Shown in pieces: positions 54,101-62,750 of a stretch of 64,000 nt of DNA (position 1 is its first letter; each line of letters starts with the position of its first letter). This stretch comes from Lachnospiraceae bacterium (GTDB lineage: Bacteria; Bacillota; Clostridia; Lachnospirales; Lachnospiraceae): positions 1 through 64,000 of the forward strand of contig JAFXXN010000192.1 in the NCBI GenBank assembly GCA_017542245.1, in the 5' to 3' direction. Position numbers and translations under genes: made by a program. The notes beneath the pieces are model-generated. The model was given only the letters and a program-made list of their open reading frames with translations. It made no database searches and was not told where the DNA came from.

Positions 54101-54363
54101 GGCAGAATAGCGTCCGGTCTCTCTTTTTCGATAATCTGTTCAAGCCTCTTAACATTAAGGGGCTCAATATATGTAACGTCAGCCATATCAGGGTCGGTCA
54201 TAATGGTTGCGGGATTAGAGTTAACAAGAACGATCTTGTAACCCAGTTTACGCAATGCCTTGCATGCCTGAGTTCCCGAATAGTCAAATTCACATGCCTG
54301 TCCTATGATTATAGGCCCCGAACCGATAATGAGTACTTTGTTGATGTCACTTCTTTTTCCCAT
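51136..54363 (-). CDS. carB: Carbamoyl-phosphate synthase large subunit
   Basis: The start ATG at 54363 (1075 aa) follows GGAGG by six bases. Two homologous ATP-grasp halves are seen ([20 protein letters not shown] and [20 protein letters not shown]), followed by the C-terminal regulatory MGS-like domain ([16 protein letters not shown]). It makes carbamoyl phosphate from bicarbonate, ATP and ammonia for pyrimidines and arginine. The small subunit carA is not next to it; galE lies upstream. Confidence 0.97.
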   Translation of the reverse strand: [1075 protein letters not shown]

Positions 54364-54419
54364 GATACGCCTCCATATTATCAAAACTATTAGTCTCCAG
54401 CTTAATTGCTCAATCTGTA

Positions 54420-54460
54420 TAAAAGACTATCTGCAAGTAAACTTGCGATAGTCTTTCTGT
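54420..54460 (-). terminator. Stem-loop between galE and carB
   Basis: AAAGACTATC-GCAAGT pairs with ACTTGC-ATAGTCTTT with single mismatches and leads into TTTTATAC on the minus strand. It could end the galE transcript or attenuate carB; the sequence does not decide. Confidence 0.65.
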
Positions 54461-54591
54461 GCAAATCAGCTGTGAATAGTACCTATCTGAAATATAGTAG
54501 CATATTATCTGATTCTTATCAACTTTTTTTTTCAATTCTTCAGTTAGAAATTTAAGTGCAGCGCCAACTATTATTTGTGCAATTTTGAAAA

Positions 54592-55605
54592 TTAATATCC
54601 TTCAGGATTATTTTTCTGCCATCTCCAGGAATCTTCGCACATTTCTTCAATGCCATACTTTGCTTCCCATCCAAGCTCTGCCTTTGCCTTAGACGCATCC
54701 GCATAACACTCGGCAATGTCTCCGGGACGTCTGGGCGTGATCTCGTAAGGAATTTTAACTCCCGAAGCCTTTTCAAAAGCCTTTACAATATCGAGAACAC
54801 TATATCCCTGACCTGTACCGAGATTGTATATTTTCAGTCCGCAGTTCTCTTTGATCTTGTCAAGCGCCTTAACATGTCCCAAAGCCAGATCCACTACATG
54901 GATATAATCACGGACTCCCGTTCCGTCATGTGTAGGATAATCATTTCCGAAAACATTCAGATGATCACGTCTGCCTACTGCAACCTGAGTAATATAAGGC
55001 ATCAGATTGTTCGGAATGCCACTCGGGTTCTCACCCATGGTTCCGCTCTTATGAGCTCCTATGGGATTAAAGTATCTGAGTAATATAACATTCCATTCTT
55101 TATCCGGAACTGTCAGATCGGAAAGTATCTGCTCCAACATGGACTTCGTCCATCCATAAGGATTTGTGCACTGTCCTTTAGGGCATTCCTCCGTAATAGG
55201 TACAAATGCCGGATCACCATATACTGTGGCCGATGAAGAAAATACTATGTTCTTCACTCCTGCATCTCTCATAACTTCCAACAGACAGAGAGTCCCGTAA
55301 ATATTGTTATTGTAGTATTCCAAAGGCATACTGACAGATTCTCCCACAGCCTTCAGTCCCGCAAAATGAATACAAGATTCTATGTCAGGATTTTCGCCGA
55401 AGATTTTCTTTAACGCTGTCTTGTCCCTTATATCTGCTTCATAAAACGCAGGTCTTTTTCCTGTGATCTTCTCTATTCTGTTTAAAACCTCAGGGCAGGA
55501 ATTGCTCAGATTATCTACTATGACAACTTCATAACCAGCATTCTGAAGTTCAACAACTGTATGGCTTCCTATGTATCCGGTTCCACCGGTAACCAATACT
55601 GACAT
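54592..55605 (-). CDS. galE: UDP-glucose 4-epimerase
   Basis: A 337-aa extended short-chain dehydrogenase. NAD binding is at [16 protein letters not shown], the active Tyr-x3-Lys at [12 protein letters not shown], and [10 protein letters not shown] holds the catalytic Ser. It interconverts UDP-glucose and UDP-galactose for capsule, wall polymer or galactose use. It has its own promoter. Confidence 0.97.
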   Translation of the reverse strand: MSVLVTGGTGYIGSHTVVELQNAGYEVVIVDNLSNSCPEVLNRIEKITGKRPAFYEADIRDKTALKKIFGENPDIESCIHFAGLKAVGESVSMPLEYYNNNIYGTLCLLEVMRDAGVKNIVFSSSATVYGDPAFVPITEECPKGQCTNPYGWTKSMLEQILSDLTVPDKEWNVILLRYFNPIGAHKSGTMGENPSGIPNNLMPYITQVAVGRRDHLNVFGNDYPTHDGTGVRDYIHVVDLALGHVKALDKIKENCGLKIYNLGTGQGYSVLDIVKAFEKASGVKIPYEITPRRPGDIAECYADASKAKAELGWEAKYGIEEMCEDSWRWQKNNPEGY

Positions 55606-55689
55606 TTTTCATACTCCCTTCTTAATAGAAAAAATGTTATTGCCCCGTACAGATAATTTCGGGACAAAACAGGATTTAATCCTAACACA

Positions 55690-55718
55690 ATAATATACTA
55701 TATTCCAATCATTTACAA
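55690..55718 (-). promoter_or_regulatory. Sigma-A promoter of galE
   Basis: On the minus strand TTGTAA (55713-55718) and TATTAT (55690-55695) are separated by 17 bp. Confidence 0.7.
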
Positions 55719-55811
55719 GCATTTCTTTATCGGATTTCTTTGAATATCAAACAATAAATATGCATGTCTTATGTCTGTTGACCGTTTATGGTCATAAAAC
55801 ATAAAAAACAA

Positions 55812-55840
55812 TTGCAAGAACATCCTTTTCGTGGTATAAT
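55812..55840 (+). promoter_or_regulatory. Sigma-A promoter of the chemoreceptor gene
   Basis: TTGCAA (55812-55817) and a perfect TATAAT (55835-55840) are separated by 17 bp. No sigma-D (TAAA/GCCGATAT) motif was seen in front of this gene. Confidence 0.82.
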
Positions 55841-55954
55841 CAATATTTGTGTAATACTGTTTTTTTCTTCAGGTAAAAATGTTTGTTCAGCATAGAAATA
55901 CTTGATTTTTTATAGCTATATGCTTTATTTTTAATGCGTCGGAGGCATTATATC

Positions 55955-58462
55955 ATGAAAAACGGGAATTTTGGCACTAACAGCAATGAAAAACTTTCTA
56001 TTTTCTCCAGCATGAGCACCAAGATTGCAATCCTTATAAGTATCCTGGTATTCATCATAGTTGCTGTCGAAGTATTTATCGCTTCTAACAGGGCATCGAC
56101 AGCTATGCAGACCACATATCTTAATTATGCGCAGAATCTTGCAGAAGAAGCTGCATTAGGCGTTGATTTTGCTACAGAATTCGGCGAAGAAGCATATGGC
56201 GGTTATGCTAAGAACCTTGCTCAGGAAGCTGCTGTTTCCATAGATTTCTCCCGCAGATTTGGAGAATCGGTATATAAATCATATGCCCACAATCTCGCAG
56301 AAGAGGTAGCTCAAAGTGTAAGCCTGGCTTCCTCAGCCGTCAGCAGTCTTGCCACCGGCACAGAAAACACTGAAGGTGCTAACTCCGAAAATTCCCTGAA
56401 ATTTGAAGCATATAATTCCATTCTTAACGATGTAACAATAAAAGATGTTGACGGTTCATACGCATATTTGGTTTCTCCTTTAGGCGAGATGCTTTGGCAT
56501 CCAAATTCCGAAAAAATCGGACAGCCTGTAGAGAATGCAGCTGTGAAAGGTATTGTTGAAGAACTTAAAGCCGGAAAAAAAGTTGAAAACGGCTCCATCC
56601 TTTATGAATATAAAGGTGCAACAAAACTGGCCGGCTACGCATTTACAGATGACGGCAATATATTGATAGTCACAGCTGACTACAATGAATTCATGAAGAT
56701 TGACTACGATACTCTTTTGGGCAATATCCATATCGACGGAGTTGACGGTTCATATGCATATATGGTTTCACCTACAGGTGAAATGCTTTGGCATACAAAT
56801 ACCGAGAAAATCGGACAGCCCGTTGAAAACGCTGCCGTTAAGGGGATTGTTCAGGATCTTAAGGACGGCAAAAAAGTTGAAGACGGTTATGTTATTTATG
56901 AATACAAAGGTACAATCAAACTGGCCGGTTATTCCTTTACCGAAACAGGCAATATCGTCCTTGTTACAGCCGATTATGATAAATTCATCATCATCGATTA
57001 TGACAAGCTGATAGGCGGAATTGAGATATCCGGAGTCAGCGGTTCTTATGCTTATATGGTTTCTCCCGACGGTACCATGTTATATCACAAAACTACCGAA
57101 AAAATCGGGCAGCCTGTTGAGAACGCTGCAGTTAAGGGCATCGTTGAAGATCTGAAGAATGGCAAGAAAGTCCCGAACGGTTCTTGTGAATATGAATATA
57201 AAGGTTCCTATAAAGTTGCCGGATATGCCTTTACCAATTCCGGTAATGTAGTAATCGTTACAGCCGATAAAGATGTCATGATGGCATCCGTAGATAATAT
57301 GAGACATTCACTCATCATTTACGGTATCATATGCATAATAGTAGCAGTAATACTTGTTTCATTCTTCATCATACTTCTGGTAGGCTCATTAAAGAAACTC
57401 ATACCGGTTATCAATAAGACTGCAAACTATGATTTCTCAACCGATCGAGAATCTGACAAGCTGGAAAAGCGAAGTGATGAAATCGGTCTCATCGCAAGAG
57501 CTCTTTCAAAAACACGAAACAATCTTCGCAGTATTGTCGCAACGATTTCAGATTCAGGATCAAGCATCGACGAGAATGTAGATAAACTTAAAGTCACCAT
57601 AGACAGAGTTGGGCAGATGTGCGAGAATAATTCCGACATAACCGAAAAACTGGTTGCCGGTATGGAAGAAACAGCAGCTACCACATCTTCCATCACACAA
57701 AATGCCGAAAGTGTCCGTGCAAACGCCAAAAGCATTGAAGACAAAACAAATGAAGGAGCTGTTCTTTCCAAGGAGATCCTTTCAAGGGCACAAGAGCTTG
57801 CAATAACTACAGAAAAAGCAAGTAAGACTACAATAGAGATTTATGAAGCTGTAAAAATTAAGTCTGCTGAAGCAATCAATGCTTCAAAATCCGTCAATAA
57901 GATTAATGAACTGACCAACACGATCAATTCTATATCATCGCAGACCAGCCTGCTTTCACTTAATGCTTCTATTGAAGCTGCCAGAGCAGGAGAGGCAGGA
58001 AGAGGATTTGCCATTGTCGCTTCGGAGATCAGCAATCTGGCAAATCAGACCTCAGAAGCTGTAAGCAGCATCTCAAACATCGTCAAAGAAGTCAATAATG
58101 CTGTCGGCCAGATGTCAGAATGCCTGGCACAGACAACTTCATTTCTCGAGAAGAATGTTCTTAATGATTACAGGGTGTTTGGTAAAGTCAGTGAACAGTA
58201 TAAAATCGATGCAGATACATTTGGAGACAGCATGCTGGCAATTAAAGAAAGCATCAAGAGTCTTAATGCCGACCTTGAAAACATTGTATTTTCAATAAAC
58301 GACATTGACAAAGCCATTAACGAACAATCCGGAGGTGTAAGTGATATCGCCGAAAAGACAATGGATATTGTAAATGAAACTTCGGGAAGTTCCGAAGAAG
58401 TCGAGAAATGTAAAGACGCCGTGTCCGGATTGAATGACATAATCCAAAGATTTAACCTATAA
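55955..58462 (+). CDS. Methyl-accepting chemotaxis protein with triplicated sensor repeats
   Basis: I chose the ATG at 55955 (835 aa) with GGAGG upstream. TM1 lies at about 22-46. Residues about 58-130 hold three 26-residue helical repeats (YxxYAxNLAxEAA..). Residues about 153-447 hold three 98-residue repeats (DGSYAYxVSPxGEML, KIGQPVENAAVKGIV, YKGxxKLAGYxFT), each like a single Cache/PAS sensor. TM2 (HSLIIYGIICIIVAVILVSFFIILLVG) follows, then a HAMP-like region and the methyl-accepting hairpin with tip SLNASIEAARAGEAGRGFAIVASEI. It signals to CheA/CheW. Ligand unknown. Confidence 0.93.
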   Translation: MKNGNFGTNSNEKLSIFSSMSTKIAILISILVFIIVAVEVFIASNRASTAMQTTYLNYAQNLAEEAALGVDFATEFGEEAYGGYAKNLAQEAAVSIDFSRRFGESVYKSYAHNLAEEVAQSVSLASSAVSSLATGTENTEGANSENSLKFEAYNSILNDVTIKDVDGSYAYLVSPLGEMLWHPNSEKIGQPVENAAVKGIVEELKAGKKVENGSILYEYKGATKLAGYAFTDDGNILIVTADYNEFMKIDYDTLLGNIHIDGVDGSYAYMVSPTGEMLWHTNTEKIGQPVENAAVKGIVQDLKDGKKVEDGYVIYEYKGTIKLAGYSFTETGNIVLVTADYDKFIIIDYDKLIGGIEISGVSGSYAYMVSPDGTMLYHKTTEKIGQPVENAAVKGIVEDLKNGKKVPNGSCEYEYKGSYKVAGYAFTNSGNVVIVTADKDVMMASVDNMRHSLIIYGIICIIVAVILVSFFIILLVGSLKKLIPVINKTANYDFSTDRESDKLEKRSDEIGLIARALSKTRNNLRSIVATISDSGSSIDENVDKLKVTIDRVGQMCENNSDITEKLVAGMEETAATTSSITQNAESVRANAKSIEDKTNEGAVLSKEILSRAQELAITTEKASKTTIEIYEAVKIKSAEAINASKSVNKINELTNTINSISSQTSLLSLNASIEAARAGEAGRGFAIVASEISNLANQTSEAVSSISNIVKEVNNAVGQMSECLAQTTSFLEKNVLNDYRVFGKVSEQYKIDADTFGDSMLAIKESIKSLNADLENIVFSINDIDKAINEQSGGVSDIAEKTMDIVNETSGSSEEVEKCKDAVSGLNDIIQRFNL
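56413..57294 (+). repeat. Three 294-bp (98-codon) in-frame repeats in the chemoreceptor gene
   Basis: The DGSYAY coding sequence recurs at 56447, 56741 and 57035, a spacing of exactly 294 bp. Protein units are clearly homologous but not identical; the GQPVENAAVKGIV segment is identical in all three. Upstream a 78-bp repeat occurs three times (anchor points 56126, 56204 and 56282). Confidence 0.9.
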
Positions 58463-58485
58463 AACACAAAATATGATAGCGCAAC

Positions 58486-58521
58486 AAAATGGCTTCCCAT
58501 CAGAAACGGGAAGCCATTTTT
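58486..58521. terminator. Bidirectional terminator between chemoreceptor and nucleotidyltransferase genes
   Basis: A stem AAATGGCTTCCC/GGGAAGCCATTT with a 9-nt loop and T-runs on both strands separates the convergent genes. Confidence 0.9.
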
Positions 58522-58530
58522 ATGCAAATT

Positions 58531-59460
58531 TCAAAATCTTAAAACTGTCTGCCAGAGTTTTTCAGGATATTTTCCTTCTGCTATCAGGTTACGGATAGCT
58601 TCTACCACTTTCGGCCTGTCTTCTTTATAGGTAACGCCGAACCACTTTGCATCGGTTTCCAAAAGTCTTACTTCTGCGGTTTTAGCGTCTATTTCATCCT
58701 GAACAGCTGTAAGTAAATAATATTCAGCCTTATTAAGCTTATCGCCTTTATTGATTTCAAAAAATTCTTTGAGTCCTTTCTCCAAAGTATCGAAGAATTT
58801 GGGTGTAAAGCCCCAGCAATTCATAGAAACATGTAAATTTTCATCAAGTTCTTCTATATTACCGTTCTCATCAGTATTTATCAGTCTTCCGTCGGAAATC
58901 CTTTCTATCTTTGTATGCTCCGAAATAGATGTTAGATTTCCGTCCTTATCCATACATACTCCCCTCGAAACAGACCCGTTCTCGGTAAGGGTATTCTTCA
59001 GCAGATAAGCAGCCATACAGTATTTATGTATACCGTCATTTTCTGACGAGCTGCGTCCAAGGTATTCAGCCAGACACTTAAAAGCTTCCGCTCCGTAAAA
59101 ATCGTCAGAATTAATAACCGCAAAAGGTTCATCAACATATTTTCTGCAGCAATATACCGCATGTGCCGTTCCCCAGGGCTTTACACGTCCTTCCGGAATG
59201 CTGCCGTTTTCAGGAATATCTTCTATATCCTGAAAAGCATATTCCACCTTAACAGCCTTTTCTATACGCTCTCCGACAGTACTTCTGAATAGATCCAGAT
59301 TCTCCTTTTTTATTACAAAAACTACTTTGTCGAATCCGGCAGCTTTTGCATCATAAATTGAATAATCAAGCAAAAACTCCCCTCCGGGTCCTAGGGGATC
59401 TAGCTGTTTCAAGCCTCCGTATCTGCTGCCCATTCCTGCAGCCATAATCACAAGTGTCAT
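58531..59460 (-). CDS. Sugar-phosphate nucleotidyltransferase
   Basis: A 309-aa NDP-sugar pyrophosphorylase-like enzyme. The N-terminal nucleotide loop is MAAGMGSRYGGLKQLDPLGPGGEFLLDYS, with FAVINSDDFYGAEA for metal and substrate binding. It likely activates a sugar-1-phosphate with NTP; the sugar is unknown. The upstream intergenic DNA carries copy B of the structured repeat. Confidence 0.88.
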   Translation of the reverse strand: MTLVIMAAGMGSRYGGLKQLDPLGPGGEFLLDYSIYDAKAAGFDKVVFVIKKENLDLFRSTVGERIEKAVKVEYAFQDIEDIPENGSIPEGRVKPWGTAHAVYCCRKYVDEPFAVINSDDFYGAEAFKCLAEYLGRSSSENDGIHKYCMAAYLLKNTLTENGSVSRGVCMDKDGNLTSISEHTKIERISDGRLINTDENGNIEELDENLHVSMNCWGFTPKFFDTLEKGLKEFFEINKGDKLNKAEYYLLTAVQDEIDAKTAEVRLLETDAKWFGVTYKEDRPKVVEAIRNLIAEGKYPEKLWQTVLRF

Positions 59461-59493
59461 TTTGTTTTCCTCTTTTCTGTAATTATTCCGGAG

Positions 59494-59647
59494 TCAATGT
59501 CACCTCGAAAACGCCTTCTGCGTTTCCTCGGTAACAAAACGATGCTCCGCATCTCATTTCAGTCGGGGCTTGAACCCCGCCTGAAACGAAGATCTCCCCC
59601 CACCTTCGCTACGCTAAGAGGTGGGGGATATCTTCTATTTTGTTATA
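59494..59647. repeat. Structured dispersed repeat, copy B
   Basis: Bases 59508-59647 are identical to 1-140 and share the same hairpins. About 14 further bases at the left (59494-59507, TGTCACCTCG-type) also recur at 43381. The element fills the gap between aroE and the nucleotidyltransferase gene. Confidence 0.82.
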
Positions 59648-59663
59648 CTGCTGTTTTTAACAA

Positions 59664-60560
59664 TCAAGAAGACAGCAATACATCTACTCCACATCTTGCC
59701 TGTTCTTCAAGCATTCGTATGCCTTTTACTGTCATGCATCCTGCTTCTTTCGCTTTTTTTATAAGCAGCGTTTCATCCGGATTATATACGCAATCTGCAA
59801 CCACTAAATCTTTCCTTAGTCCTGTTTCTTTAGGAATCGGCAGTTTTAGTTCATCACCGTTTCCGGTCACCATTCCAACAGGAGTTGAATTAATCAGAAT
59901 ATCTGCTTTATTAAGCGAATCTAGTATTCTCTCCGTGTTACAACTGTCAACAAATTCAATAAAAGTATCTGCCTTTTTTAATTTTCTAAGCATCTTTAAA
60001 GTAAGATCCATATTGGAAGAAATTCCATTATGTCCGGTAAAATTCTCTTCATCCGTTTTAGTATCGTGAGTAAATGATTCCAAAGCTGATCCTCCACGGC
60101 ATACTATGGTAATCATTCTCATTTTTCTTAAAACGGCTTCTGCTATGATAGACCGTGCGGCACCTCCGCAGCCAAGTATAACCATATGCCTGCCAGTAAG
60201 CTTTCCGCAACACGGTTCTATGGCGTTCAGCATCCCTCGGCCATCCGTTGAATCTCCGTAAAGTTTTCCGTTCCTAAACGATACGGTATTAACTGAATCG
60301 GTAACCAAAGCCGTTTCCGACAATTCATCCATGAGTCCTGCCACATCTGTTTTCCATGGCATGGTTACATTGCAGCCTTTCCATTCACCATTTTTTAATT
60401 CATTAAAAAATCTTTGGAGTTCCTCTTCGGTTTGGATCTCATTACGTATATATACGACATCCCTGCCATATACAAGTCCACGTTCCGAAACAAATCTCTC
60501 AAAAAGCTCCGGTGATTTTGAATGTCCCACCGGAGTTCCTATTACACAAAACTTTTTCAT
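59664..60560 (-). CDS. aroE: Shikimate dehydrogenase
   Basis: A 298-aa enzyme with GTPVGHSKSPELF, the catalytic Lys in NVTMPWKTDV, STDGRGM with the catalytic Asp, and the nucleotide loop VILGCGGAARSIIAE. It reduces 3-dehydroshikimate to shikimate with NADPH. The family also contains quinate dehydrogenases. It stands next to the dCMP deaminase gene in the same orientation. Confidence 0.92.
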   Translation of the reverse strand: MKKFCVIGTPVGHSKSPELFERFVSERGLVYGRDVVYIRNEIQTEEELQRFFNELKNGEWKGCNVTMPWKTDVAGLMDELSETALVTDSVNTVSFRNGKLYGDSTDGRGMLNAIEPCCGKLTGRHMVILGCGGAARSIIAEAVLRKMRMITIVCRGGSALESFTHDTKTDEENFTGHNGISSNMDLTLKMLRKLKKADTFIEFVDSCNTERILDSLNKADILINSTPVGMVTGNGDELKLPIPKETGLRKDLVVADCVYNPDETLLIKKAKEAGCMTVKGIRMLEEQARCGVDVLLSS

Positions 60561-60628
60561 ATTATATTTTCCAATATCTAAGTCCGTTATTTATTTTCTG
60601 CCAACAGCTTATAAAATCTTTTAGTAGG

Positions 60629-61111
60629 TCACAATTCAAGCGAAATCTTCCGTCCGGTCCTCTCGTATTTTCTCAAAACAACACCTGCACTCTTAAGCAT
60701 CCTCTTAGAACATATAGTACTCTGCTGATCGGCATATTTGTCGCAATCGTAAACAACTTCTTTTATTCCGGACTGAATAATGGCTTTAGCACATTCGTTA
60801 CACGGAAAGAGCGTGACATAAATGGTTGTACCTTCAAGGTTTCCGCCTCTGTAATTTAATATTGCGTTGAGCTCGCTATGGGCAACATAGAGATATTTAT
60901 TATCCTCTCCTTCACGGCACCAGGGATATTCATCATCCGAGCAGCCCATGGGCAGACCGTTATATCCTATGGAAAGAATCTTATGTGAAGGGCTTACTAT
61001 ACACGCTCCAACCTGGGTTCCCGGATCCTTTGACCTGCAGGCTGCAAGCTGTGCCACTCCCATAAAGTACTCATCCCAGCTTATATATTCTTTTCTTTTA
61101 TCGTCTTTCAT
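60629..61111 (-). CDS. Deoxycytidylate deaminase (ComEB-like)
   Basis: The start at 61111 (160 aa) follows AAGGAG by seven bases. Zinc and catalytic motifs are AHSELNAI and LFPCNECAKAI. It converts dCMP to dUMP for dTMP synthesis. Length fits the family. Confidence 0.93.
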   Translation of the reverse strand: MKDDKRKEYISWDEYFMGVAQLAACRSKDPGTQVGACIVSPSHKILSIGYNGLPMGCSDDEYPWCREGEDNKYLYVAHSELNAILNYRGGNLEGTTIYVTLFPCNECAKAIIQSGIKEVVYDCDKYADQQSTICSKRMLKSAGVVLRKYERTGRKISLEL

Positions 61112-61150
61112 GTCTTTTCTCCTTAAAATATAAATCATCAACCCGTAAAA

Positions 61151-61179
61151 AGTATATCATTTCTTTAAGAATTTGACAA
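61151..61179 (-). promoter_or_regulatory. Sigma-A promoter of the dCMP deaminase gene
   Basis: On the minus strand TTGTCA (61174-61179) and TATACT (61151-61156) are separated by 17 bp, about 40 bp before the chosen start. Confidence 0.78.
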
Positions 61180-61206
61180 GAAGACTTTTTAATATGAGAC
61201 TATTTC

Positions 61207-62718
61207 TCAGCCATTCAGAAGACTCAAAATAGTCTGAGGTCTTTCGTTAGCCTGGGCAAGCATAGCCGTTCCTGCCTGCTGAAGTACATTCTGCTGAGTA
61301 AATGCAGTCATCTCTTCCGCCATGTCCGCATCCTCTATTCTTGACATAGCTTCCGTCATGTTAAGTCCGGCCGTATCAAGATTGGTCACAGTGTGCTCAA
61401 GCCTGTTCTGATAAGCACCAAGCTTTGATCTCATGGCAGAAACTGCATTTACCGCATTATCAAACATTGAAATGGCATAATTTGCAGACTCATAAGTACA
61501 TACATTAAGATTTCTTATACCTAAAGTCTCCGAATCAATACGAGGTAATTTCACCTCCATTGTCTGATCCTCATTTGCGCCCAGCTGGAGGAACATACTT
61601 CCCGCAGCAAGCAATGTAGATTTAACTTCAAGCTCGCCGTCAGAGGTATATGTCTGGTCCACGCTTCCGTCACCTTTAGCATCCGTAAAGACAGTTCCCG
61701 CAAGTCCGGGATCAAGCTTTATCTTCATTTCAAAACCGTCACCGTCTTTTACCGTTACTATATTTCCTTCTGCGGAATATGTTGAAGTCTCTGAAAAGCC
61801 GCTTTCTCCAAGACTTATCTCAGCGTCAACACCTTTCGCAGAAACAGTCTCTTCTTCATCGTACATAATACCTAAAGCATCTGCCAGATCAGGATTGTCA
61901 CACTTTAATTCTATTTTCTGAGCTGAGCCATATCCTTTTGAAACAAATATCAGATTTCCGCTACCGATATCCTGTTTCTCGTAACCGGCAGTCTCAGCAG
62001 GACCTTCGGTATTTTCATCACTTCCGAAGAAAACATCTATGCCTATAACATCACATGTGCTTCTAAGAGAAGCAAACCATTCCTCCTGGGTCATATCCTC
62101 CTTAAAGTCCACGGGTACCCCGTTTATGTACAATGTTCCTGCTTCTGCCTCCGAAACATCAGAAAGAGAAGGGGCCTCACAATTGATAACTGCCTGCCTG
62201 GCATCCGTTACCACGGTTATATCATAATTTCCCGCCATTACCGTATCAGAAGTATAAATAATATCTACACCCGGTATATCCGAATATGAATTATTATCAA
62301 GATCGCCGTTAAGCAGGGACTTGGTATTGAACTCCGTCGTCTCAGAGATACGGTCAACTTCTTTTAAAAGCTGATTAATCTCTGTCTGCAGAGCCAATCT
62401 GTCATCTCCTGTATTGGTATCGCTTGCTCCCTGAACTGCAAGCTCCCTGCATCTCTGCAGAAGGGAAGTCACCTCGTTCAAGGCTCCTTCAGCTGTCTGT
62501 ATTACAGATATTCCGTCCGATCCGTTCATAGAAGCTCTTTCAAGACCTTCTATCTGCGTTTTCATTTTTCTCGAAATAGCCATGCCCGCAGCATCATCGG
62601 CGGCTTTATTTATCTTATATCCTGACGATAATTTCTGCATAGCTTTATCAAGTGAATTTCCGGTTGTTCTCATATGTGCATTTGTCTGTAATGCTGAAAT
62701 ATTATGATTTATTCTCAT
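61207..62718 (-). CDS. Flagellin
   Basis: A 503-aa flagellin. The conserved N-terminal D0/D1 region is MRINHNISALQTNAHMRTTGNSLDKAM...ADDAAGMAISRKMKTQI, and the C-terminal D1/D0 ends in FTQQNVLQQAGTAMLAQANERPQTILSLL. The central region (about 150-400) is variable. It polymerises into the flagellar filament. Only 32 bp separate it from the upstream flagellar-type gene, so they may be cotranscribed. Confidence 0.97.
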   Translation of the reverse strand: MRINHNISALQTNAHMRTTGNSLDKAMQKLSSGYKINKAADDAAGMAISRKMKTQIEGLERASMNGSDGISVIQTAEGALNEVTSLLQRCRELAVQGASDTNTGDDRLALQTEINQLLKEVDRISETTEFNTKSLLNGDLDNNSYSDIPGVDIIYTSDTVMAGNYDITVVTDARQAVINCEAPSLSDVSEAEAGTLYINGVPVDFKEDMTQEEWFASLRSTCDVIGIDVFFGSDENTEGPAETAGYEKQDIGSGNLIFVSKGYGSAQKIELKCDNPDLADALGIMYDEEETVSAKGVDAEISLGESGFSETSTYSAEGNIVTVKDGDGFEMKIKLDPGLAGTVFTDAKGDGSVDQTYTSDGELEVKSTLLAAGSMFLQLGANEDQTMEVKLPRIDSETLGIRNLNVCTYESANYAISMFDNAVNAVSAMRSKLGAYQNRLEHTVTNLDTAGLNMTEAMSRIEDADMAEEMTAFTQQNVLQQAGTAMLAQANERPQTILSLLNG

Positions 62719-62750
62719 AGTCTATACCTCGCTTTCATTCTGTTCTTCTA

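Larger units (their letters stand above)
55606..55954. other. Divergent intergenic region galE / chemoreceptor
   Basis: The 349-bp gap holds the galE promoter (55690-55718), the chemoreceptor promoter (55812-55840), and a small TGACC/GGTCA hairpin (55779-55794) that could be an operator. No gene is supported. Confidence 0.6.
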
